DNA from: Flavobacteriaceae bacterium GF1
GTDB lineage: Bacteria > Bacteroidota > Bacteroidia > Flavobacteriales > Flavobacteriaceae
DNA: 64,000 nt
Reading direction: 5' to 3'
Assembly (NCBI GenBank): GCA_009797885.1
Contig: WNKP01000002.1
Coordinates: 310,001 to 374,000 of the forward strand
Of this stretch, positions 1 through 7,961 are shown piece by piece. The position numbers and the translations under genes were made by a program. The notes beneath the pieces are model-generated. The model was not told where the DNA came from, ran no database searches, and saw only the letters and a list, made by a program, of their open reading frames with translations. Positions within the stretch are counted from its first letter, which is position 1, and each line of letters starts with the position of its first letter.

Positions 1-148
1 TGATTTTTGGGTTTATAAATTGATGGGATCTCTGAACGGTTCTTCCAAAAGCACTTCGTTTAAGGGATACTTCAAAATAGGGACAATGAACCGAATCTAA
101 GGTAGGGGAGGAACCGGGCCTAGCGCCATCCAATAGTGGTTTCCCGAT

Positions 149-1153
149 CTATTTCCGTTGCTTTCTTAACCACCAATCAAGTCTTGTATCAGGTTTGTAG
201 TTGGTAATTTTCGGTTTGGTTTCTGCCCGTTCAATTTTCAATTCCTTCAAACTTGCCACAACTGACCAAATTGTCCCGAATTTCTCTTTTTTTAAATCCA
301 GGCATATACATTTGTCCGACAAGATTTCCTTGGCCTTTTGCAAACTCATTTGGTCAACGGCGGACAAACTGCTTTTTAGGCTGCTGTACCTTTCCCCACT
401 TTTGCTCCATTCAACACCTCCCCGGTCAAAGACTTTCATCCCATCAGTGATAAACTGATTGGTGATATAGATAAAGTTTTGGGTTTCCTCCGGACGCCTA
501 ACCACACTTTTCTGGGGGGTGGATTCAACCACCGCAATGTCACCCGTCCTGTCGGCAATCAGAAAGTTATTGGCAGATGACACTTTTGTTGATTGAATAA
601 GTTGAATGGCCTCATTGGTGGTTTGGCAATTTTCCAGCACCTTTCTAACCACAAAATGAAAGCTGATTCCCGGTTCGGGTTCCCTACCATTCACAAAAGA
701 CATGGCAATCGACAACCCCTTCTCGTTGACACCATCGGAACGTCCAATAAAAACATCGGACTGTCCAATATAAGCGAACTTGTTTTTTGGAGCGATCAGG
801 CTACTCTCCGTAAACTTTTTAAAGGCAAACAACATATCATAATTTCTTCCTACGATGACATTGTCATTGTTCCTGTAGGCAAAAACACTGCACTGCCCCG
901 TTGTGTTGAACATACCGAGACTCAAAAGGAAAGCGGCAAGTTGTTCCGGAGCTGCTTTGATTCCGTCGGCAAAGCCTGTGATCTCTTCCACTACCTCCGG
1001 ATAATAGCCTTTTAGTACTTCATAGGAAGACAGTCCGAACTCCATTTTCCGTTTGCTTATAACAGGAAGTGAAAAGTTGGCCTTGTCATGGAGCAATTTG
1101 CCGTATTTATGCCCCATATCATAAAAATCGCCGTATAATCTTGGGTGATACAT
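149..1153 (-). CDS. C45-type acyltransferase/hydrolase (acyl-CoA:6-APA acyltransferase-like)
   Basis: Ntn-hydrolase of the C45/choloylglycine-like group, 334 residues. The family matures by self-cleavage before a Cys that becomes the nucleophile; here that is Cys88 in 'GQCSVFAYRN', followed by the characteristic 'VIVGRNYDM'. The 'GVNEKGLSIAMSF' block and the 'NNFLIADRTGDIAVVES' block match the family core. No signal peptide is visible, so it is probably cytoplasmic. Family members hydrolyse or transfer acyl groups on amides; the substrate cannot be read from sequence. It is the last gene of a minus-strand run and starts 9 bp after the preceding stop. Confidence 0.8.
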   Translation of the reverse strand: MYHPRLYGDFYDMGHKYGKLLHDKANFSLPVISKRKMEFGLSSYEVLKGYYPEVVEEITGFADGIKAAPEQLAAFLLSLGMFNTTGQCSVFAYRNNDNVIVGRNYDMLFAFKKFTESSLIAPKNKFAYIGQSDVFIGRSDGVNEKGLSIAMSFVNGREPEPGISFHFVVRKVLENCQTTNEAIQLIQSTKVSSANNFLIADRTGDIAVVESTPQKSVVRRPEETQNFIYITNQFITDGMKVFDRGGVEWSKSGERYSSLKSSLSAVDQMSLQKAKEILSDKCICLDLKKEKFGTIWSVVASLKELKIERAETKPKITNYKPDTRLDWWLRKQRK

Positions 1154-1162
1154 TTTCTTTGA

Positions 1163-2239
1163 TTAAAAATTTATGCCTAAAACCAGTTCCACGCCCAAAT
1201 CGAACGTATAGACCTTGGAGGTTTCCAATTGTTGAAAAAAATCCACTCCAAAAACCAATCCGTTTTTTTGCCAGGGAATTATCCGTAATCCTTGACTGGC
1301 GCCAATGCCTATAACAAAATTGAAGGAGTTGTCACCGTTCAAATCTTCCACAATTTCATAACCTATGGGAACATTGCCACTCGCAGAAGCATAAACTCCC
1401 TTAAATAGCTTTTTATAAAGAAAGTACAGCTCGGGACGAAACACAAATGAATTGACATCTGAATAACCGTTTTCCTCGGCTATCCCAGGTCTGGCCCACG
1501 TCACTTCAAAGGAGGTTTCGTAGGGTCGAATGAGTCCTTTTTTACTGTCCACAAAACCTGTATAGCTTATACCATAACCTTCAAAATACCTACTTCGCAT
1601 CCCTTTTAGGGTGATGAGGTTAAACCATTGCCCAAGTCTTTGTTCAATAGCTTCGTTTTCTTTGATGGGCTTGAAATTGGCCTTTGGAACCAGGGGTTTG
1701 GCTTGCCGGTAAGCCTTCGAAAATGCATGCATGCAGTATTCCAGGGCGGCCCTTATCCTTTTTTCATGGGTAGCATATACTCCTGCTTTATCGTATAGGC
1801 CAAAGACATCATCCTCATTGTGCTTTATGCTAAAAATCCCTTTTAACAGCCCATCGCGTTTTTCACAAAAGATCATTTCCACATGTACCCGTGCAACTCT
1901 GGCGATGCCTTTGTTCATTCTTCGTTTGGACTCCTGCACATTTAGTTCCTTTAGCTTAATGTAAATGGGCGTGCTCCGACCATCTTTTTTAAAGGACAGT
2001 CCATAAAATGTCTTTACCGCCTTTTCGGCCCCTTCTTTTAAAAAGAGCTCTATGGGTTCCGCATATACATTTTCCAGTACCCCTAAACGCTTCACCGTTC
2101 GTTCGTCAATGACCGATTGAACGTAAACACTATCCATTTTTTGGGTACGGAATGGAATTGATCGGAGCGATACCATTTCCTGACCATACGAAGAAAGTAG
2201 CGCCAACAGGCATATGGATAGTAAGATATAGGGCTTCAT
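1163..2239 (-). CDS. Exported protein of unknown function, possible C-terminal barrel
   Basis: I do not recognise a family. The 358-residue product starts with a signal peptide (cleavage near the 'SYGQE' at residues 18-22). Residues 30-190 are a mixed alpha/beta region with 'VIDERTVKRLG'. The C-terminal half has alternating aromatic and polar residues and ends in Phe ('VLGINF'), which is compatible with outer-membrane strands. Its ATG overlaps the stop of the preceding lipocalin-like gene by 4 bp (ATGA), so the two are translationally coupled. Envelope location is inferred from the signal and C-terminus. Confidence 0.65.
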   Translation of the reverse strand: MKPYILLSICLLALLSSYGQEMVSLRSIPFRTQKMDSVYVQSVIDERTVKRLGVLENVYAEPIELFLKEGAEKAVKTFYGLSFKKDGRSTPIYIKLKELNVQESKRRMNKGIARVARVHVEMIFCEKRDGLLKGIFSIKHNEDDVFGLYDKAGVYATHEKRIRAALEYCMHAFSKAYRQAKPLVPKANFKPIKENEAIEQRLGQWFNLITLKGMRSRYFEGYGISYTGFVDSKKGLIRPYETSFEVTWARPGIAEENGYSDVNSFVFRPELYFLYKKLFKGVYASASGNVPIGYEIVEDLNGDNSFNFVIGIGASQGLRIIPWQKNGLVFGVDFFQQLETSKVYTFDLGVELVLGINF

Positions 2240-2625
2240 CTATTCCCTGTATTTGAGGATACGTAGTGGACTTCCCATATTCGGTATTCGTCAGTATCAT
2301 AGGTGACCACCATGGATTTTCCAGAAAGAAAATGAATATGGAACTTCTCTTTTTTCCCTGCTTTGGATTCGAGCTCAATATATTTTCCATTGGCATTGAA
2401 TATCCAGGTTCCGTGGTCCTGCTCACCTTCCGAAACAGAAACATAGGTCCCATCGTTCTTGAAGGACAAATAATCTTCCGCCTCCTTTTTTGGAGGAAAA
2501 TAATAGTTGGCATCATCGGAATACTTATCAAGATACCAAGTGGTGTATAGGTCCTCTTGATTGATTTTTTGGGCGTAAGAACCTACTGTGCCCAGTATAA
2601 TTAGAAGTAACGATAGCTTTTTCAT
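2236..2625 (-). CDS. Small secreted lipocalin-like protein
   Basis: A 129-residue exported protein. A signal peptide ends at 'GSYAQ'. The mature part has the pattern of small Bacteroidota lipocalin-like domains: 'TTWYLDKY', then 'YLSFKNDGTYVS', 'HGTWIFNANGKYIEL' and a closing strand ending in 'YRIWEVHYV'. Such domains are thought to bind small hydrophobic ligands, but no ligand can be named here. It sits 3 bp after the amine oxidase gene and overlaps the next gene by 4 bp, so all three are probably one transcript. Confidence 0.65.
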   Translation of the reverse strand: MKKLSLLLIILGTVGSYAQKINQEDLYTTWYLDKYSDDANYYFPPKKEAEDYLSFKNDGTYVSVSEGEQDHGTWIFNANGKYIELESKAGKKEKFHIHFLSGKSMVVTYDTDEYRIWEVHYVSSNTGNR

Positions 2626-2628
2626 TGG

Positions 2629-3798
2629 TTATTTATTGCTGTTCAAAATGGTGTCCACACATTGTTTGGCCGAGCGTATCGCATCATGGACATTGCCCCA
2701 GTTTGTTCCATCCGTATACGCATCCCCGGCAAAATGGATTTTATCCTCTATGGGTTCCTGCAATTTGGCAATGGTCCTGGGTGCCGTGAAATCACTTACA
2801 TATGCCCCTTTTGCATGGGTAGCGGTGGACCAGTTATGGGTCATGTGCTTGATATAGTTTCTACTTGCTTTCCCATCAAATATGCGGTCCATTTCCTCCA
2901 ATAGTTCCATTTTAAATTCATCTTCCGATAAACTCCCATATGCCCTTGCCTTAGTCCCCACTGAAAAAAGTCCCAAGACGTTCATTTTGCTGTCCTGTCC
3001 CCAAGCGGCATCATAAAGGGACACCTGTCCATCGGTTTTCGGATGTATTACATAATCAACAAATGAGGGATAGAACTTTTCCTTAAATGCAAAAAATGCC
3101 TTAAATCCGTCCCAGTAGTCGGTGTCCTCAAAAGCCTGTACCTTTTTCTTGGGCAAACCAGGGGTGAATTTTATGTCCTTTGCTTTTAGGATGGACAAGG
3201 GAATGGTGAGTATGACCCGATCCGCCATGTGCACCCCGTTGTTGGATACCAACGAGATTTTATCTTGGGAATGATTTATGGAATGGATTGATTCGTTGTA
3301 CTTGATGTTTTCTTGAATGGACGGTGCTATAAACGTTTTGAAGAAGCCAAGCCAGGAGTTGTTCTTAAATTTTTTGTCATTGAAGGTGTTGAGCGTACCG
3401 CGAATCAGTTTTCCGTTGTCCCAAACTCCGTACGTATCGTTTGGGGAATAGGCTATGGTCTGTATTTCCCTTAGGGCAACCTGGGTATCCACTAAGGGAT
3501 TAAAATTGATATGGTCCATGGAAATCCATTCCGCTCCAAGCGCAATTGGGAAATCCGCAAAAGCAGTATCGATTTGCATCCTTCCGCCAAGTTGCGGAGC
3601 AGCTTCCAGTATGGTAAAATCAATTCCTTTTTGTTTTAAAAGGTAACCAGCGGACAAACCCGCGGCACCTGCACCAATAATCATGACCTTACCTGGAAAC
3701 TCCAAATCCTTTTGCCGGGGATTTTGCATGGTAAAAGGATAAAAAGGTATATGCAGGCCCAAAAAGCCACAGGCGTTGATAAAGTCTTTTCGTGTCAT
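2629..3798 (-). CDS. Flavin-containing amine oxidase
   Basis: FAD-dependent amine oxidoreductase of 389 residues. The dinucleotide-binding motif 'IIGAGAAGLSAGYLL' is at residues 40-54, followed by the acidic residue of the second strand ('FTILEAAPQLGGRM'). The C-terminal FAD motif is 'IHFAGDAYTDGTNWGNVHDA'. The N-terminal 25 residues ('TRKDFINACGFLGLHIPF') look like a degenerate export or anchor segment, so the enzyme may be exported folded. Family members oxidise amines to imines with O2 as acceptor; the substrate is unknown. It is first in a tight three-gene set. Confidence 0.8.
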   Translation of the reverse strand: MTRKDFINACGFLGLHIPFYPFTMQNPRQKDLEFPGKVMIIGAGAAGLSAGYLLKQKGIDFTILEAAPQLGGRMQIDTAFADFPIALGAEWISMDHINFNPLVDTQVALREIQTIAYSPNDTYGVWDNGKLIRGTLNTFNDKKFKNNSWLGFFKTFIAPSIQENIKYNESIHSINHSQDKISLVSNNGVHMADRVILTIPLSILKAKDIKFTPGLPKKKVQAFEDTDYWDGFKAFFAFKEKFYPSFVDYVIHPKTDGQVSLYDAAWGQDSKMNVLGLFSVGTKARAYGSLSEDEFKMELLEEMDRIFDGKASRNYIKHMTHNWSTATHAKGAYVSDFTAPRTIAKLQEPIEDKIHFAGDAYTDGTNWGNVHDAIRSAKQCVDTILNSNK

Positions 3799-3961
3799 TT
3801 ACTACTGCTTTTTCGCTTCAATGGGTGCTATGGATGTTTTCGGCGTATCCTATTGTTATAACATAACCCTGGCCAACCACCTCCGTTACTACTTAAAATG
3901 AAAACCGGGTAGGGGGTACGACTTTTCATAATGGGGAGTCTTTTGGATTTGGGTTTAAACA

Positions 3962-4687
3962 TCATTCATTGTTGTCCAATACTTTCCCGGACCGGATTTC
4001 ATTACCATCCTTATCAAGAATTTCAAAAAAAGCATTGTCCGTTTCATCCACGTATAATTTAATGCGTTCCCTTCCCTTGGAATCATAAATAAACAGACCT
4101 GTATTTTTGTTTTCTTCCCGACCAAGGAACATCCGATACACATTTATTTCCGAATCCAGGTACTTTTTGAACTGTAGATATTCCAAATTTTTCTTGGATT
4201 CATCCATGCCCTTCGTTTTCTCAATAAATTCATCATATAGTTTTTCGACCCTTATGGAATCGACCCTTTCCCTAAAAAACATGCCATACCATCTTTTCCA
4301 CTCTCCCTCATCAAGGTATTCATCTTTCATTATCGCCATTATCTGATCATTCTTTTGTTGGTCAAAAGTGATTCCTGCAAAATTCTCTTCATCTGTTCCA
4401 TCGTAGTATATGCCGCCAACTTCATCACCAACCCGGTTAAAGAATAGCAGTCCAGGTAAATCCCTATTGGTGCCAGGATTGTTGGGTACGCCATGGGTTG
4501 TGGCAAGTGCCTGTTTTTCCGGATTGCTCATTGAAATGTACAGATGACCGTCGGGCCCGACAATACTAAGGCGTTGCGCCTTTATTTCTTCTGGGATTTT
4601 GGATTTTTCGGCATGCGATGCGACCAGGTATAGTACCATGGCCAGTAGCGCAATCGTATTGACTATGGTCAACGTTTTTTCCGCCAT
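3962..4687 (-). CDS. N-terminally anchored protein of unknown function
   Basis: The 241-residue product has one membrane segment at residues 8-24 ('VNTIALLAMVLYLVASHA') and a hydrophilic remainder, probably periplasmic. The rest contains two echoes of 'VGPDGHLYISMSN' / 'YDSKGRERIKLYVDE', a beta-rich motif seen in small Bacteroidota repeat proteins. I cannot assign a function. Its ATG is 20 bp after the stop of the DUF5694-like gene, so the two are probably cotranscribed. Confidence 0.65.
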   Translation of the reverse strand: MAEKTLTIVNTIALLAMVLYLVASHAEKSKIPEEIKAQRLSIVGPDGHLYISMSNPEKQALATTHGVPNNPGTNRDLPGLLFFNRVGDEVGGIYYDGTDEENFAGITFDQQKNDQIMAIMKDEYLDEGEWKRWYGMFFRERVDSIRVEKLYDEFIEKTKGMDESKKNLEYLQFKKYLDSEINVYRMFLGREENKNTGLFIYDSKGRERIKLYVDETDNAFFEILDKDGNEIRSGKVLDNNE

Positions 4688-4707
4688 TTTCCCCTTAATT
4701 AAATGAT

Positions 4708-5598
4708 TTAGTTGAGATAATCATTGATTTCCACATATTCAAAATCCGGTGAATCCATAAACATTTGCCTAAGTGTGTGCACATGTCCAGAACCGTAGAT
4801 CAGGAGAATACGCTCCTCGTTTTGTAAATCGGTAATATCGTAGGTATTGGCAAATATTCGGATGTTACGGCGATACCAACGTGCCATTGCATCGGCTCCA
4901 TTATACCAATCCCCGGCCCCAATGAGGGACAGTTCCGTAAGGTACCCTTGATGGTTTTTTAATCGATTGGAGGGTTTGTTGATAAAGCTGAGGTACTCCT
5001 TTAACGGGATTTCGGTTTTTAAAGAGTCTTCAAACCTTGATTTTTTGAGGTAATCGTAACGTCTTGATTTTTCCAAATTCCCTGTGGAACGAAGGTATGC
5101 TTCTTCATCATAGTTTTCCCAGTCCATGGTTACGCCACACCATTCCAATGGTTCGGTATCCGATGCATAAACCTTTTGGTGCCCCAATCTTTTCGCAAGC
5201 TTGAACCCCACTTGATAGGTCTCGCTGGTGCGCTTGGAAATATCAAAAGTGTCATTGAGATAATCTTTGTAGGAGGCTGTTAGCACACTATCTCCACTTA
5301 CCCTGGGATCTTCCACCAATATTTTTGTTGGCCGGAATTTTTCCAGGGCATTCAGCACCATATCCAATTCCTTTTGATGTTCCTCACTTAAGATATCAAA
5401 TGAAAACTTTGGTTTATAGCTGTCCAATCCAGGGTTGCTGAAATGAAATAGTCCCAATACCGAAACACGGGCTTTATGCTTGCCCACAAATTCTTGTGGA
5501 CCGAAAGGATCGGGTATGGGTAAGGATTGATTTCCTTTTTTGATTTCGCATGAAATTAGGGCTAAAACGCCAATGGAAATTAGGATATTATTTTTCAT
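4708..5598 (-). CDS. DUF5694-like lipoprotein
   Basis: The likely start is the ATG at 5598, which begins a lipoprotein signal with lipobox 'ALISC'. A longer frame reaches 5688 but its extra 30 residues are not signal-like. The mature protein matches the DUF5694 pattern: 'VLGLFHFSNPGLD', 'TKILVEDP' and C-terminal 'ERILLIYGSGHVHTLRQMF'. The conserved His residues and 'GSGH' motif recall metal-dependent TraB/ChaN-type folds, but that is inference. Probably first gene of a two-gene unit with the anchored protein downstream. Confidence 0.75.
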   Translation of the reverse strand: MKNNILISIGVLALISCEIKKGNQSLPIPDPFGPQEFVGKHKARVSVLGLFHFSNPGLDSYKPKFSFDILSEEHQKELDMVLNALEKFRPTKILVEDPRVSGDSVLTASYKDYLNDTFDISKRTSETYQVGFKLAKRLGHQKVYASDTEPLEWCGVTMDWENYDEEAYLRSTGNLEKSRRYDYLKKSRFEDSLKTEIPLKEYLSFINKPSNRLKNHQGYLTELSLIGAGDWYNGADAMARWYRRNIRIFANTYDITDLQNEERILLIYGSGHVHTLRQMFMDSPDFEYVEINDYLN

Positions 5599-6041
5599 GT
5601 TGCAACGGTTAGCTCTATTATTTGTGTATGTATCGTCGTGCGGATCGATCCACTTTCCGGCATTGCCCATAAATGGGATGTACCGCACCGAAACGTCACT
5701 TGGCGGTTTGGTCCCTTTGGATTCAAAATTCCAGTTTACCTCTTCAATTCTATCTTTTCAAGGGTCAGGGGATTACATTCTTCGTTTTTTACCAACGATT
5801 GATTTTTTCCAGCCGGACCTTTGCTAAAAACGACGTCAAAAGTAAACTGGCCGTTTTTGCTCCATTTGTCAAAAAATCCTCTTTTTCGGGAAGTGGGCGG
5901 CGTAGAGCGATTCTTGGTATTTTGACCACCAGTTTGCAACGTTAACAAGCTAAGGCGAAATCTACCTTGCAATAGGGCTACTTAGGAACCTATATATAGT
6001 GGATATACAGTAATGAATTCCTTTTTTCGGTAAAACATATC
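5599..6041. other. Intergenic region, no gene recognised
   Basis: About 440 bases between the AraC gene stop and the DUF5694-like start. Short open frames exist on both strands, but their translations have no family pattern, no signal peptide and no usual start spacing. It should carry the promoter of the DUF5694-like gene. I see no clear TAnnTTTG element and no strong inverted repeat. Confidence 0.5.
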
Positions 6042-6956
6042 TTATGCCTTAAACTGGGAAGGTGAAATTTTATAATGCTTTTTGAACAACTTGCTGAAAC
6101 ACTGAATATCGTTAAAGCCAAGTAAATCCGATACCTCATTGACCATATATTCACCGGATGCCAATAACTCTTTCGATTTCATCAGTTTTATGGTATTTGC
6201 ATATTGATGGGGGGTTTGTCCAAATACACGTTTAAAGGAATCGTATAGGTGAAATTTGGGAAGGCATGAGATGTTTGCCAACTCATCCATAGGTATAGGC
6301 CTGTTCAAATTGTCATGGATGTATTCCCTTGACAGCAGTAAACGTTTAAATACTTCAATTTTTGTGCTGTGCTTTTTGGATTTTATCCTTTTGGCGAGCT
6401 TATAGGCCGTTAGTTGATTTTGCTGTAAACTGAATAGTACTTCGATCACAATTTCTTCCATATCCAAATGGTCCAGTTTATGGTAGGAAGTTTTGCGGTG
6501 CAGTGACTCAAGTACGCAACCGGAAGTATAGTGTTTGGCCCTCAAGGGCATTTCCATAAAAAAATATTCCTTGTCAAGCACTTCATTGGGGTAGTCGATC
6601 AAAAACTCATCGCATTTGGTATGGAACGTATAAAACTGACTTAGCAATGCCTGGGATACGATGATACTCAACACGTCTATGCGCTTTTTTCTTTCGTTCA
6701 TGTAATTCCACCCCTTGCCGGGATTGGTAATTACAAAACTGCCATGGTCCACTGGCAAATACCTGTTTTCAAGTTCAAAACCGCCATGCCCTTCCTTAAA
6801 ATAAACGATCGTAAGGTTGTTGTTTTCATAGGTATAGCTATCCAACGAGTTTTTAAAACGCATCAAATAGTTTTTATCCCATTCAAAGGTTGGGGCTTTA
6901 ATGGTTGTGCGCCTGGAGAAAAAATCATAGTAGTTACCGCCTAATAAATGGGTCAT
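6042..6956 (-). CDS. AraC-family transcriptional regulator
   Basis: A 304-residue regulator. The N-terminal ~190 residues are a ligand-binding-like region. The C-terminal 100 residues hold the double helix-turn-helix: 'PIPMDELANISCLPKFHLY' and 'VNEVSDLLGFNDIQCFSKLFKKHYKISPSQF'. It is soluble, unlike the other AraC proteins in this window. It is divergent from hemG with a 258-bp gap, so it may act on that shared region; the inducer is unknown. Confidence 0.85.
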   Translation of the reverse strand: MTHLLGGNYYDFFSRRTTIKAPTFEWDKNYLMRFKNSLDSYTYENNNLTIVYFKEGHGGFELENRYLPVDHGSFVITNPGKGWNYMNERKKRIDVLSIIVSQALLSQFYTFHTKCDEFLIDYPNEVLDKEYFFMEMPLRAKHYTSGCVLESLHRKTSYHKLDHLDMEEIVIEVLFSLQQNQLTAYKLAKRIKSKKHSTKIEVFKRLLLSREYIHDNLNRPIPMDELANISCLPKFHLYDSFKRVFGQTPHQYANTIKLMKSKELLASGEYMVNEVSDLLGFNDIQCFSKLFKKHYKISPSQFKA

Positions 6957-7214
6957 TCCAACGCTTTTTTGGGGACTAAAATACGCTTGTGGTCCGTTTG
7001 GTGCAATAGAAGTCTTTTAATACCTGCGTTTTTGCTTATTAAGGACGACCTTATATTCCGGTCCTTCCCACATCTTTGGACGAAACTTAAAAAAACAACA
7101 ATGACAAGTTGGGAATAATGATAAAGTAAATTAATCCAAATGGAATTATTAAATTCATGGTTCCTATGAGCCAATAAGGTAATAAGCCACAATTCCAAAT
7201 TTGTTGCATTGGAC

Positions 7215-7742
7215 ATGACCAAAAAAATCGCCATCCTCTATGCTTCGGTAGACGGACAAACATTAAAAATTAGTAATACCCTTGGCAGTCAGCTACAAAA
7301 AGGCCATCACAGTGTTGATCTGTTTCCTGTTGGTGCTTTTGATGGGGACGTCCAGGCTTATGACCTATTTGTCATTGGTGCCAGTATTCGATATGGGGTC
7401 CATGACAAAAGGATAATTGACTTTATCAACACACAAAGAGCACAACTAAACTCCGTTAAAACTGCATTTTTCTCCGTAAACCTTGTGGCACGAAAACCGG
7501 AAAAAAATGCCCCGGACACGAATCCCTATGTTATAAAGTTCTTTAAGACCATAGATTGGGACCCCACCTTGGTTACCGTATTTGCCGGTAAACTTGACTA
7601 CAAAAAATACCCTTTTTTCGATAGGATCATGATTCAATTTATCATGTGGATGACCAAAGGCCCAACCAATAAAAAGGCAGAAATTGAATATACGGATTGG
7701 AAAAAAGTGGAGGAATTCGGAGAACAATTGAACGGCTTATAG
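7215..7742 (+). CDS. hemG: Flavodoxin-type protoporphyrinogen IX dehydrogenase (HemG-like)
   Basis: A 175-residue flavodoxin-fold protein from the ATG at 7215; a TTG two codons earlier is possible but unlikely. The FMN phosphate loop is 'LYASVDGQTLKIS', the second loop 'VIGASIRYGVHDKRIIDFI'. The HemG-specific long loop is present ('VNLVARKPEKNAPDTNPYV'), as is 'KLDYKKYPFFDRIMIQFIMWMTKGPT', typical of quinone-linked HemG. It would oxidise protoporphyrinogen IX to protoporphyrin IX with electrons passed to menaquinone. Its place beside cytochrome c maturation and hemA genes fits local heme supply. Confidence 0.85.
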   Translation: MTKKIAILYASVDGQTLKISNTLGSQLQKGHHSVDLFPVGAFDGDVQAYDLFVIGASIRYGVHDKRIIDFINTQRAQLNSVKTAFFSVNLVARKPEKNAPDTNPYVIKFFKTIDWDPTLVTVFAGKLDYKKYPFFDRIMIQFIMWMTKGPTNKKAEIEYTDWKKVEEFGEQLNGL

Positions 7743-7754
7743 GACATACCTTAA

Positions 7755-7862
7755 GCGCTACCGGTATCGGAATTGCCGGCACAAATCTATTCCACCACGC
7801 CGGATTTTGAGTTGACCTCGATCAAGACCAAACAAAACCATCTGGCGCGTGCCACTAGTTGA
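7755..7862 (+). pseudogene. Possible C-terminal relic of an unidentified gene
   Basis: Between hemG and ccsBA, a 35-codon open stretch (7755 to the TGA at 7860-7862) begins directly after an in-frame TAA and has no start codon. It translates to residues such as 'ELPAQIYSTTPDFEL' and 'KTKQNHLARATS', with codon use like real genes here. It looks like the tail of a larger protein whose 5' part is gone. The parent family cannot be named, and chance is not excluded. Confidence 0.25.
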
Positions 7863-7899
7863 ATGGCCTTCAAAAGTTGCTGCGCCTTAAGAATTGCCC

Positions 7900-7913
7900 A
7901 TGACATTTATCAT
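7900..7913. promoter_or_regulatory. FNR/CRP-type operator upstream of ccsBA
   Basis: The 14-mer ATGACATTTATCAT has the layout TGAY-N4-ATCA of the FNR/CRP family consensus (TTGAT-N4-ATCAA). It differs by one base from the 14-mer at 24114-24127 before the cytochrome cluster. It lies 48 bp before the chosen ccsBA start. Confidence 0.55.
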
Positions 7914-7961
7914 AATAATTTAAGTGGCTTTTGGCTAGTTTACAGCTTAGTTCGTACCTAT

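Noticed and set aside
1-148. Partial gene at the left edge
   Set aside because: A 35-codon open stretch on the plus strand is too short and lacks any family pattern.
5736-5972. 78-codon minus-strand frame upstream of the DUF5694-like gene
   Set aside because: Random-looking composition and no pattern; the region is better seen as a promoter gap.
7863-7961. N-terminal extension of ccsBA from ATG 7863
   Set aside because: The extra 33 residues do not match the family start, and the FNR-like site would lie inside the coding region.
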